Origin: Candidatus Brocadiaceae bacterium | Lineage (GTDB): Bacteria > Planctomycetota > Brocadiia > SM23-32 | Direction: 5' to 3' | NCBI GenBank assembly: GCA_003551565.1 | Contig: PUMZ01000177.1 | Coordinates: 1 to 40,191 of the forward strand | DNA: 40,191 nt | Shown: piece by piece, positions 7,949-15,110 of the stretch | How positions within the stretch are numbered: position 1 is the stretch's first letter | How the letters are laid out: each line of letters opens with the position of its first letter | Notes under the pieces: generated by a model | Seen by the model: the letters and a program-made list of their open reading frames with translations, nothing else | What the model was told of the DNA's origin: nothing | Databases searched by the model: none | Translations under genes and position numbers: made by a program

Positions 7949-8614
7949 ATGAACGATGTTTTAACGATGCACAATGTGACGAAAACATACCGCCCTCCGG
8001 GCCGCCATGAGGTGGTGGGACTGAAAGATGTTTCACTGAAAGTGGAATCGGGGGCATTCAAGGTGGTGTGCGGTCCCAGCGGAAGCGGTAAAACCACCCT
8101 TCTCCTCGCCGCGGGCGGGCTTCAGAAACCGGAATCGGGATCGGTGAAGGTCGGGGGGGAGGACATCTACGCATTGTCTTCTGAAAAAAGGGCCCGTTGC
8201 AGGGCGGGACAGATCGGATTTGTCTTCCAGCAGTTCCATCTCATACCGTTCCTTAGCGTTCTCGAGAATGTCCTCGCCCCTACGCTTGCGGTACCCGGCA
8301 ACGATTCCGAAGAGAAGGCGAGATGTCTTGTTGATTTTTTCGGGATCTCGCACCGGATCGATCATCCTCCGTCGGAACTGAGCACCGGCGAACGCCAGAG
8401 GGTCGCGCTGGCCAGGGCGATGCTGAACGATCCTGCGCTGGTTCTGGCGGATGAGCCGACGGGGAACCTGGATGAAAAGAACGCTGAGGTGGTGCTGAAA
8501 CATCTGCGGGACTTTGCCGCGCGGGGCGGCGCAGTACTGGTGGCGACCCACGACACCGGGATCAAGGCGGATGAGAAGATTCAGCTCCTGGACGGCGCCC
8601 TCGCCGGGCCATAA
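7949..8614 (+). CDS. ABC transporter ATPase (LolD/MacB class)
   Basis: A 221-residue ATPase subunit that would drive the FtsX-like permease just upstream. Walker A is GPSGSGKTT (residues 42-50); the Q-loop region is FVFQQFHLIPFLSVLENV; the signature is LSTGERQRVALARA (S-T-G-E instead of S-G-G-E); Walker B plus D-loop is LVLADEPTGNLD; the H-loop is ATHD. The EPTGNLD and FHLIP features place it in the LolD/MacB class. Two ATGs occur at 7943 and 7949; the second has better spacing from AAGGG at 7936-7940. The TAA stop is formed by the first bases of a dispersed repeat (8612-8663): the coding sequence runs ...GGGCCA and then into ATAACCCGC of the repeat. Confidence 0.93.
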   Translation: MNDVLTMHNVTKTYRPPGRHEVVGLKDVSLKVESGAFKVVCGPSGSGKTTLLLAAGGLQKPESGSVKVGGEDIYALSSEKRARCRAGQIGFVFQQFHLIPFLSVLENVLAPTLAVPGNDSEEKARCLVDFFGISHRIDHPPSELSTGERQRVALARAMLNDPALVLADEPTGNLDEKNAEVVLKHLRDFAARGGAVLVATHDTGIKADEKIQLLDGALAGP

Positions 8615-8663
8615 CCCGCATATTTCATAAACCAAAAACGATAGGTGAAATAAGCGGGATAAG
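8612..8663 (+). repeat. Dispersed inverted-repeat element, copy 1 (short)
   Basis: Left end ATAACCCGCATATTTCAT (8612-8629) and right end GTGAAATAAGCGGGATAAG (8645-8663) are imperfect inverted repeats (14 of 18 positions match when one is reversed), separated by only 15 bases. Related copies lie at 10737, 18903, 29039 and 39518. The left end supplies the stop codon of the ABC ATPase gene. Confidence 0.75.
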
Positions 8664-8746
8664 CGCCTCCATGTTGAAAGCCGTATCGTCGCAGTTCGTA
8701 TATTGCTTTTCATGACGGGTCCAATAACTTTTTTAGCGAAAATGCA

Positions 8747-9622
8747 ATGGGAATCAAGCGTATGGTGATGTATGCCGTTCCGCTGGTGCTGCTGGCGCTT
8801 CTGGGGATTGTCGCGTTCGCTCTGCTGCGCGGTGGCTTTTTCCGGCCTGCCCCGTCCGCCGGACCCGCACTGCCGCGCGTAACGGAAGGGCTGTTGCTGC
8901 TCTGCGATGAAAACGTCCGTTATCCCGTTACGGCTCCGGATGTGGAGCACGAGAAAGGAGCGGTCGGCCTGTACCAGCGCCGTGCCGGAGTCCGGGTGGA
9001 GGTCCGCCATGGCCCGGCGGCGGAGTTGATCGATGCGTTGCGGGTCCAGCAAGCAGGCGACCTGTTTCTGGCGGGCGACGGCTATTATATCGAACAACTC
9101 AGGGAAAACGGTCTCCTGCACGCAACCCGGCCGGTGGCCCGGCTGGTTCCGGTCATACTGGTGCGGAGTGGAAATCCACTGGATATCGGCGGCGTATCGG
9201 ACCTTTCCGATCCGGACCTGCGCCTGGCGGTGGCGGGGGAACGTACCGGCCTGATGGGGAGGGTGACCGCCGAGGTGCTCCGCAAAAATGCGATGGATCC
9301 GCGCGGCCTGGACAATATACGCTTGACCGCCGGCACGGCTTCTGAAGCCGCCCGGGCGGTGGTTACGGATCGCGCCGATGCCGCGATCGTCTGGCGTCCG
9401 GTGGGCATATTCTATTCCCGCCACACCGAAATGCTCGGGATCGCTCCGGAAAACAACGTTATATCGCAGGCGGAAGTTGCCGTTCTCAACACGTCCGAAA
9501 ACAAAGAAAGGGCGTTGCAACTGGCCGATTTTCTCTCCGGCCCCGCCGCCCGGGAGGTTTTCGGGAGTTATGGTTTCGATGTTGAACCGCTTTCCTCCCC
9601 GGAAGGCGGTCGCCGGGACTGA
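8747..9622 (+). CDS. Periplasmic molybdate-type (ModA-like) solute-binding protein
   Basis: A 291-residue protein with an N-terminal hydrophobic helix (about 8-30) that can act as uncleaved anchor or signal. The rest follows the cluster D solute-binding fold of ModA-like proteins: LLLLCDENVRYP (first strand), GDLFLAGDGYYIEQ, ARLVPVILVRSGNP, LSDPDLRLAVAGERTGLMGR, RADAAIVWRP, and a C-terminal ALQLADFLSGPAAREVFGSYGF. The family binds tetrahedral oxyanions or small acids; the ligand is unknown here. It follows the FtsX-type transporter operon with a 132-base gap containing repeat copy 1, so co-transcription is uncertain, and no ModB-type permease is present. The ATG at 8747 has no clear Shine-Dalgarno sequence. 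Confidence 0.78.
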   Translation: MGIKRMVMYAVPLVLLALLGIVAFALLRGGFFRPAPSAGPALPRVTEGLLLLCDENVRYPVTAPDVEHEKGAVGLYQRRAGVRVEVRHGPAAELIDALRVQQAGDLFLAGDGYYIEQLRENGLLHATRPVARLVPVILVRSGNPLDIGGVSDLSDPDLRLAVAGERTGLMGRVTAEVLRKNAMDPRGLDNIRLTAGTASEAARAVVTDRADAAIVWRPVGIFYSRHTEMLGIAPENNVISQAEVAVLNTSENKERALQLADFLSGPAAREVFGSYGFDVEPLSSPEGGRRD

Positions 9623-9651
9623 AGAAAGAACATTATTTTCGCCGGGCAGCA

Positions 9652-10728
9652 ATGGTCATGACATCAAAAGAACGGGTGATGACAGCGTTTTCCTGTCAGG
9701 AACCGGACCGGGTGCCGATGAACTACGCAGCAAATCCCGGGATCGATGCCCGATTGAAGGCGCATTTCGGGCTCGACCCGAAGGATTCAACGGGATTGCT
9801 GGAGGCGTTGGGGGTGGATTTCCGGGGAGTCGGGGCGCAGTACACCGGGCCCCGATTGCACCACGACATCCCGGAAAGGGGCATCAGGGTGGACAACTGG
9901 GGAAAACACGTGCGCTGGGTCGAGCACGATACCGGCGGCTACTGGGACTACTGCGAGTTTCCACTCCGGGACGCCGATGAGGAAACGGTGCGAAACTGGC
10001 CGATGCCTTCGCCGGATGACTACGACTATTCCCGGATCAGGGATCGTACCCGCCAGATGCGGCAGTATGCGATCTATACCGGCAACGCCGGACTTGGGGA
10101 TATTATCAATACCAACGGCATGTTGCGTGGTACGGATCAGACGCTGGTGGATTTGATCACGGAGGACCCGGCCGGGATGCTTCTTGCGGAGCGCCGCACC
10201 GCTATCAGTATCGAAATCACCCGACGCATCCTTGAGGCTGCCGAAGGGGGCATAGATTTCCTGTGGATGGGGGAAGACCTGGGCACGCAGATAGCGCCCA
10301 TCATCAGTCCTGGGCTTTACCGCAAGACGATCCGGCCGCTGCACCAGCAGTTTGTTGACCTCGCCGGGAGCTTCGGCATTCCCGTCATGATCCACACCTG
10401 CGGTTCCAGCAGCTGGGCGTACGAAGACTTTATCGCAATGGGGATACAGGTGGTGGACACGCTCCAGCCCGAGGCGGCGCACATGTCCCCGAATTACCTG
10501 AAGAGCACGTTCGGAGGGCGCCTTGCCTTCCACGGCTGCATCAGTACCGCCGGTCCGGTGGCGACCGGCACCGTCGCAGAAACCATTCGCTATTGCCGCG
10601 ACATCCTTGATATTATGACGCCCGGCGGCGGTTACTGTTTTGCCCCCACCCATGCACTGCAGGATAATTCACCGACCGAAAACGTCGTGGCAATGTACGA
10701 GGTGGCGCGGGAATACGGGAAACGTTGA
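9652..10728 (+). CDS. Uroporphyrinogen decarboxylase-family (MtaA/HemE-like) protein
   Basis: A 358-residue TIM-barrel protein of the UroD superfamily. It begins with the family start TSKERVMTAFSCQEPDRVPMNY, which is typical of the methylcobamide:CoM methyltransferase-like branch rather than true HemE. Further family segments are IDFLWMGEDLGTQIAPIISPGLYRKTIRPLHQQ, an HTCG zinc-site-like motif (H about 248), and GGGYCFAPTHALQDNSPTENVVAMYE at the end. The branch contains corrinoid-dependent methyltransferases and many proteins of unknown substrate that sit beside sugar hydrolases in PVC bacteria. The HxC-type motif favours zinc-dependent methyl transfer, but no corrinoid protein or activase lies nearby. 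ATGs at 9652 and 9658 are both possible; neither has a strong Shine-Dalgarno sequence. A second family member is at 39558-40191. Confidence 0.85.
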   Translation: MVMTSKERVMTAFSCQEPDRVPMNYAANPGIDARLKAHFGLDPKDSTGLLEALGVDFRGVGAQYTGPRLHHDIPERGIRVDNWGKHVRWVEHDTGGYWDYCEFPLRDADEETVRNWPMPSPDDYDYSRIRDRTRQMRQYAIYTGNAGLGDIINTNGMLRGTDQTLVDLITEDPAGMLLAERRTAISIEITRRILEAAEGGIDFLWMGEDLGTQIAPIISPGLYRKTIRPLHQQFVDLAGSFGIPVMIHTCGSSSWAYEDFIAMGIQVVDTLQPEAAHMSPNYLKSTFGGRLAFHGCISTAGPVATGTVAETIRYCRDILDIMTPGGGYCFAPTHALQDNSPTENVVAMYEVAREYGKR

Positions 10729-10736
10729 AACAGCGG

Positions 10737-10790
10737 TTTGCTTTCTGCCACATCTGCACCACGGAGAACGCGTGAAATGCGCGGGCTAAG
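10737..10790 (+). repeat. Dispersed inverted-repeat element, copy 3 (right half)
   Basis: This stretch matches the right part of copy 2 (19007-19059) almost base for base: TTTGCTTTCTGCC, CATCTGCACCACG, AGAACGCGTGAAAT, then GCGCGGGCTAAG. No left end is present. In reverse orientation its terminal CTTAGCCCGC supplies the TAG stop codon (10788-10786) of the GH127 gene. Confidence 0.75.
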
Positions 10791-12492
10791 CTCCTTTGGT
10801 CGGCGCAACTTGATGCCCGGATGCTTTGCGGCGTTCGGCAAGCTCGGCGGCCACATCGTCTTTTTCCGGCTGCGTGCGAACGTAGAGTCGCAGCGGCAGA
10901 CCGGCGGGGGCCAGCCTGACAACATCGGGCCCCCTCCAGTGCACCTTGTAATGCACACCGCGCACCGTCTCGGATCTTACCGATGTCTGAATCGGATGCT
11001 GCAGGCTGACCCTGTCTCCGTCCGAAACGCCGGGTATTTTTGCCGCGTTGCCGCACCGGAGCAGGGGCACATCCTTGCCGTTGACCGCAATGGTTATCGG
11101 CCCCATCCATTCTGCGGTCCGTATGTAAAGGTCGCAGTTGTTTTTGACCTCGACGTGAATAGAACCGTCATCCGGATAGCCCGTCGATACATCCGCATCG
11201 GGGCTCCGGCGGTCGATGGGCAGATTGATCCATACCGCTCCGCCGTCCCGTTCGATGCTCCGCTCATAAACCGTGGCCAGTGCCTGCGGCGCCATTCCGG
11301 CGCAGCAGCCTGCAACCGAGCGGAAGCGCTGGAGCGAGATGCTGTTGGGTTCGGAACCGCCGCTGAAACCACCGACTATCCGCCGGTCCAGTCCATGCCA
11401 GGTCGTACTCCGGGTATCCTCACGGGAGTTGTCAACGGTCCCCTCCAGGAAGGAACCGTCTCTGATCTGGTTTTCGATGAGCTGATTGCGGGCGAAACGG
11501 TTGACGACATCCCAGTAATCCCGACCGCTCTCAGAAAGTTGCAGGGCGCACTGTATGACATCGTTGATGCAGCATGTCTCGCAATGTTCGCTGTGGTGAG
11601 GATGCCACTGCGCGTATTCGGGCACCCATCCGAACGAACTGGAGAGGCCGAGTACGTATTCCAGTATATTCCCGGCGTGCGTGACGTATTGCTCTTCGCC
11701 GGTGATCTGCCCCAGCAGCGCCAGTCCCCTGGCCACCCACACCGCGGAATGGACATGCCCGAAAAACTCCCCCCTGTGATTGAAATAACGGCTGGTGCCC
11801 AGCAGGTGGCGGGCCAATCCGCGGGCCAGATCAAGCGCTGTCTCGTGGCCTGTCAGCTCGTAGTAGTGCGTGAGAGGGTGGAGCATCATGGCGTTGCGGA
11901 TCGCCTGTTCTCCGCGCCCCGTATGGCAGGTCATGTCCCATTTGCGGTCGAGAAAATACACATCGTTGGGGAATTCATATTCCCACCTGTCAGGCGGCAG
12001 GGGGGTATCACCGCCCCAGAATGCCAATGTCCGCCGTTCGATGACCAGTCCGCGCATGCCCTCGACAAGATCGTGGGCGCGCCGACGCACCTCCTGAGGG
12101 TGCGTGTCGTCTTCCTCAATGGACCGGTTCAGCGCAGCCAGGATATAGGCCATCTCATGGAACGATGAATGCAGTGAATCCGTCCACGGATAGTCTTCAT
12201 GATAACGGAGTCCTTCCGGACCCCAGGACTTCAGCAGGTGCCGCTTGAACCCGGCCTGGACTTCGGCGCCTTCCTCAAAACCGAAAACACGCCTGACAGC
12301 GGTAATGGCCTCATACCAGCTTGCAACAAGTTCCGCGTCGTCCACCCGGCAATGCCTTGCGAAGGGAGGAGTGACATGGATTGATATAAGCCAGTACGGC
12401 AGATAATCGAGTTCAGGATCCACCATGCTCGTGAGATAGTTCAGCGCCATGCGTGCATTGTCACGCAAATCCAGTTTGTGGCAATATTGCAT
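10786..12492 (-). CDS. GH127-like (DUF1680) putative beta-L-arabinofuranosidase
   Basis: A 568-residue all-helical toroid protein of the GH127/GH146 clan (DUF1680), whose characterised members release beta-L-arabinofuranose through a zinc-bound cysteine nucleophile. The expected metal site is visible as E305-T-C307 (in EHCETCCIND) and the CC pair C396-C397 (in VAGCCAGMA), equivalent to the Glu/Cys and Cys-Cys ligands and nucleophile of HypBA1. It has no signal peptide, so action is cytoplasmic. The ATG is preceded by GAGAGG. It is divergent from the GH172 gene, and both probably act on furanose-containing oligosaccharides. A consensus promoter with a palindromic operator candidate lies about 220 bases upstream. 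Substrate assignment is inference; many GH127-like proteins are uncharacterised. The stop codon lies in repeat copy 3. Confidence 0.82.
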   Translation of the reverse strand: MQYCHKLDLRDNARMALNYLTSMVDPELDYLPYWLISIHVTPPFARHCRVDDAELVASWYEAITAVRRVFGFEEGAEVQAGFKRHLLKSWGPEGLRYHEDYPWTDSLHSSFHEMAYILAALNRSIEEDDTHPQEVRRRAHDLVEGMRGLVIERRTLAFWGGDTPLPPDRWEYEFPNDVYFLDRKWDMTCHTGRGEQAIRNAMMLHPLTHYYELTGHETALDLARGLARHLLGTSRYFNHRGEFFGHVHSAVWVARGLALLGQITGEEQYVTHAGNILEYVLGLSSSFGWVPEYAQWHPHHSEHCETCCINDVIQCALQLSESGRDYWDVVNRFARNQLIENQIRDGSFLEGTVDNSREDTRSTTWHGLDRRIVGGFSGGSEPNSISLQRFRSVAGCCAGMAPQALATVYERSIERDGGAVWINLPIDRRSPDADVSTGYPDDGSIHVEVKNNCDLYIRTAEWMGPITIAVNGKDVPLLRCGNAAKIPGVSDGDRVSLQHPIQTSVRSETVRGVHYKVHWRGPDVVRLAPAGLPLRLYVRTQPEKDDVAAELAERRKASGHQVAPTKGA

Positions 12493-12604
12493 AAAAACCT
12501 CTCAATAAATGGAGCAAGCACCGCCGGCAGTGCGGGGCGCAAACAATAGCTTTATCGGCAGAACCGATGGCCCGGGGGCGCGACCAGAAAACCGGGCTCC
12601 TCGT

Positions 12605-12624
12605 GGGACGCTTCCAAGCGTTCC
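12605..12624. promoter_or_regulatory. Inverted repeat in the GH127 leader
   Basis: GGGACGCTT (12605-12613), CC, AAGCGTTCC (12616-12624): nine-base arms with one mismatch; the inner six base pairs are perfect. It lies about 90 bases downstream of the predicted GH127 transcript start and could be a second operator or a small hairpin. Confidence 0.45.
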
Positions 12625-12716
12625 TGAGTCAGCGAGCGCCGTGTTTTCCCGGAGTCCGGAGCCCATGAAGGGGCTCACTGCGAACCCGTTGCAAACTTCC
12701 GTGGCATGCTCCCAGG

Positions 12717-12746
12717 ATTATAACGACCCGGGTCGATGGCTGTCAA
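12717..12746 (-). promoter_or_regulatory. Consensus promoter for GH127 with palindromic operator candidate in the spacer
   Basis: On the minus strand: perfect TTGACA (12746-12741), 18 bases, perfect TATAAT (12722-12717). The spacer contains the perfect 12-base palindrome CGACCCGGGTCG at 12724-12735. A dimeric repressor bound there would block RNA polymerase. Transcription would start near 12710. Confidence 0.75.
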
Positions 12747-12825
12747 ACCGTTATTATGTCGTCTCTGCCCTCCGTTCTTCCGTGCTTTCGGCGTCCTTTG
12801 CGGAGCGGGAAAGTGCACCCTTCAC

Positions 12826-12854
12826 TTGCCTGTCCGTCGCAAATTGGTTAGAGT
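12826..12854 (+). promoter_or_regulatory. Possible promoter for GH172
   Basis: TTGCCT (12826-12831), 17 bases, TAGAGT (12849-12854): four of six matches in each box. An imperfect inverted repeat AGAGTG-TAA-CGCTCT (12850-12864) overlaps the -10 box. It is weaker than the divergent promoter and may need an activator. Confidence 0.4.
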
Positions 12855-13011
12855 GTAACGCTCTTACCGGTGCGGCGGAGCCCGGAAGGTGTGGAGGAAG
12901 CGTTCCGGCTTGCCCGGCGGGGCCAATTCGGCGGCCGGGATCACCCATCAGCGGGCAAAAGACTCCCGGAAGGTGGGCGGAAGATCGATATTTTTAAACG
13001 GAGAAACGGAT

Positions 13012-14148
13012 ATGATCACCGAACTGTCAAAAATACGCAGCGGGAAATCCGGCAGGTTTTCTTCCTGGGACACGACCGGCCGCAACAACGATGCATGGAC
13101 AATCGAACCGGGCGAGACGAAACGGCTTGCCGATATCAAAGGCCCGGGCGCAATAACCCACATCTGGATGACTCAGCAAAAAAACTACCGGGAGTGCCTG
13201 TTGAAAATCACGTGGGACAATTCCGAGAGGCCCAGTGTCCTGGCGCCGCTCGGCGATTTTTTCGGACTCGGACACGGCATAGTCAACAGCTACCAGTCGC
13301 TGCTGTTTACTGCTTCCTGCACCGGGGAACGTGCAAACCGGTTCAACCGTGGTTGTGCCCTGAACAGCTACGTTTTCATGCCCTTTAAAGAACGTGCTGT
13401 GGTCGAGCTGATCAACGAGAGCAAGGAACCCCACCGGCAGTATTTTTATGTCGATTACGAAACCTACGACGAAGCGCTGCCGGAGAGCGGTTATTTTCAC
13501 GCTGAGTTCCGGCGCACCAATCCTTTCGGTGGGTGGGGACCCGAAATACTTGTGAACACCCCGGAAGCCGATGTCGAGAACATGGGAAAAGATGCGTGGG
13601 ATAACAATTACCTGATACTCGGCACTTCGGGCCGCGGCCATTACATCGGTTGCGTTCTCTCTGTCACCAATTTTCAGGGCACCTGGTGGGGCGAAGGAGA
13701 CGATATGATCTGGGTGGACGGCTACAAATGGCCGCCCGATCTGCACGGCACCGGAAGCGAGGATTACCTGAACCAGGCCTGGGGCATGCAACCCAACGCG
13801 TTCCTGCGCCACGGCTCCTCGATCTATGAGGGTGATACGGGTGGATACCAGACCAGCTACGTCCTCCACGTTGAAAACCCGGTGCGGTTCGAGAAAGAAA
13901 TCCGGGTCACCATTGAACACGGCCACGGCAACCATCTGGCCAACGAAATGTCCTCGGTGGCTTACTGGTATGCCGAGCGGCCGACGCCTGCCGCGGATCC
14001 TCCCGGCGTTGAACAAAGGATGCCTGTGCTCAGGGATAACATGGGAAACTGGATCAACGACGCTTCCAATCAATGCCCCGGAAAGAGACTGCCCCTCAGT
14101 GATGAGATGAAGGCGATGAAGCAGAGGTGGGCTGAGAAAGAGGAATAA
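13012..14148 (+). CDS. GH172 (DUF2961) glycoside hydrolase
   Basis: A 378-residue protein of the DUF2961 family, now GH172, whose studied members act on alpha-D-fructofuranosyl or alpha-D-arabinofuranosyl linkages. It folds as two jelly rolls and works as a homo-oligomer. The sequence opens with FSSWDTTGRNNDAWTIEPGET (family start), then ITHIWMT, PLGDFFGLGHG, and the family signature GTGSEDYLNQAWG, followed by YRT-like GGYQTSYVLHVENPVRF. It lacks a signal peptide. The ATG at 13012 follows GGAG at 13000-13003 with eight-base spacing. Divergent pairing with GH127, another furanosidase, suggests a small locus for furanose-containing glycans. The exact sugar is not predictable. A bulged AT-rich inverted repeat lies just after the stop. 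Confidence 0.88.
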   Translation: MITELSKIRSGKSGRFSSWDTTGRNNDAWTIEPGETKRLADIKGPGAITHIWMTQQKNYRECLLKITWDNSERPSVLAPLGDFFGLGHGIVNSYQSLLFTASCTGERANRFNRGCALNSYVFMPFKERAVVELINESKEPHRQYFYVDYETYDEALPESGYFHAEFRRTNPFGGWGPEILVNTPEADVENMGKDAWDNNYLILGTSGRGHYIGCVLSVTNFQGTWWGEGDDMIWVDGYKWPPDLHGTGSEDYLNQAWGMQPNAFLRHGSSIYEGDTGGYQTSYVLHVENPVRFEKEIRVTIEHGHGNHLANEMSSVAYWYAERPTPAADPPGVEQRMPVLRDNMGNWINDASNQCPGKRLPLSDEMKAMKQRWAEKEE

Positions 14149-14155
14149 GCGCCCA

Positions 14156-14190
14156 ATTCTTATTCAACACTTTACTTTGCTTGAAAGAAT
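14156..14190. terminator. AT-rich hairpin between convergent genes
   Basis: ATTCTT-ATTCAA (14156-14167) pairs with TTGAAAGAAT (14181-14190) around a 13-base loop, with a two-base bulge. It sits between GH172 and the convergent DUF2520 gene and may act as a bidirectional 3'-end structure; there is no GC-rich stem. Confidence 0.35.
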
Positions 14191-14192
14191 GA

Positions 14193-15098
14193 TCATGGCC
14201 GGTCCTCTCCGCCGTCCCGGCCCCGTGCGCCAAGCATCTGCCGTATGGACGCGGCGTCTTCCTCACTGACTCCGCCCTGCTGTATGCCCAGTTCCAGGGC
14301 CCGCAACGCGAGCGATCTGTAGGCGGGCAGGGCCGCGGGGCAGTGCCGGTGCATGTTCTCCATGTGCATTTTTACCGTGTTGCAGTCGCCCCGTGCCAGA
14401 GGGCCGGTAAGGGCCCTGGCGGCCCCCAGGTTTTCCACATTCTCCAGCGTTGCCCGTACCAGCGGCAGAAACGGCGCCAGGGCCTCCTCGGGCGACAGAC
14501 CGGCGGCGGACTCCAGATCCTGCGCTATGTCCAGAAGCGCCACCAGGAAATTGGACGCCATAACGGCGCCGGCGTGGTAGAGGGGTTTCTTATCGGTCGG
14601 TATCCGCAGCATGCGGAGTTGGAGAGCATCGGCCATTGCGTGCAGCAGTTGCATACTCCTGTGGTCTCCTTCGATGCAGCAGTAGGAGCCCGGCAGCATC
14701 CGCACCGCGTGACGAGCAGTGGGAAAGGACTGTATGGGATGCATGCTGCCGGTGTGCGCTCCGCTCCGTTCGGCCGGCGCCAGGACGGAAGAGTTCAGCA
14801 CGCCGCTGCAATGCGCCACGACGCTTCCTTCGGCGAATCCGCCGCGGACGGCGATCGCGCGGCAGACGGGGCCGATGGCGTCATCGGGGGTTGTGATCAT
14901 TACCAGGCGGCTTTTTGCGGCGATGGTTGCCGGATCGGTTACGGCCAGTCCGCCTCCCGCCGCCGCACACGCCCTTTCGGCGCCGGCGATGTCCCGGCCG
15001 CAGGCTCCCGTAAACCGCCATCCTTTTCGGCCAAGCAACACTGCAAGGGCGGTGCCGAGCCTGCCCGGTCCTATGATGCAGAAATCGGTCGTTTCCAT
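14193..15098 (-). CDS. Rossmann-fold DUF2520 protein, dehydrogenase-like
   Basis: A 301-residue two-domain protein. The N-terminal Rossmann domain shows CIIGPGRLGTALAVLL (dinucleotide loop), a following GACGRD strand end, and VMITTPDDAI; the middle has VVAHCSGVLNSSVLAP and GSMHPIQSFP. The C-terminal helical DUF2520 domain includes KKPLYHAGAVMASNFLVALLDIAQDLESAAGLS. The architecture resembles F420-dependent NADP reductase and 6-phosphogluconate dehydrogenase-type enzymes, but the family has no established reaction as far as I know. The ATG at 15098 is preceded by a GACGGGG site; a GTG at 15110 directly abuts the stop codon of the upstream phosphohexuloisomerase gene. The tight spacing argues for one transcript with hxlB and the hxlA fusion. 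Confidence 0.83.
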   Translation of the reverse strand: METTDFCIIGPGRLGTALAVLLGRKGWRFTGACGRDIAGAERACAAAGGGLAVTDPATIAAKSRLVMITTPDDAIGPVCRAIAVRGGFAEGSVVAHCSGVLNSSVLAPAERSGAHTGSMHPIQSFPTARHAVRMLPGSYCCIEGDHRSMQLLHAMADALQLRMLRIPTDKKPLYHAGAVMASNFLVALLDIAQDLESAAGLSPEEALAPFLPLVRATLENVENLGAARALTGPLARGDCNTVKMHMENMHRHCPAALPAYRSLALRALELGIQQGGVSEEDAASIRQMLGARGRDGGEDRP

Positions 15099-15110
15099 AA
15101 GCCCCGTCAC

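Larger units (their letters stand above)
12493..13011. other. Divergent control region, GH127 / GH172
   Basis: A 519-base gap without a convincing gene (a 162-codon open frame on the plus strand has no start site or recognisable content). It holds an inverted repeat at 12605-12624, a consensus minus-strand promoter with an internal palindrome (12717-12746), a weaker plus-strand promoter (12826-12854) and a small inverted repeat overlapping it (12850-12864). Confidence 0.6.

Noticed and set aside
10738-12168. Long open frame (476 codons) opposite the GH127 gene
   Set aside because: It is antisense to a gene with clear family motifs; such frames are expected from GC-biased codon use.
12509-12997. 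Open frame of 162 codons on the plus strand in the GH127/GH172 control region
   Set aside because: No Shine-Dalgarno, low-complexity P/R/S-rich product, no family resemblance, and it spans two promoters and three dyads.
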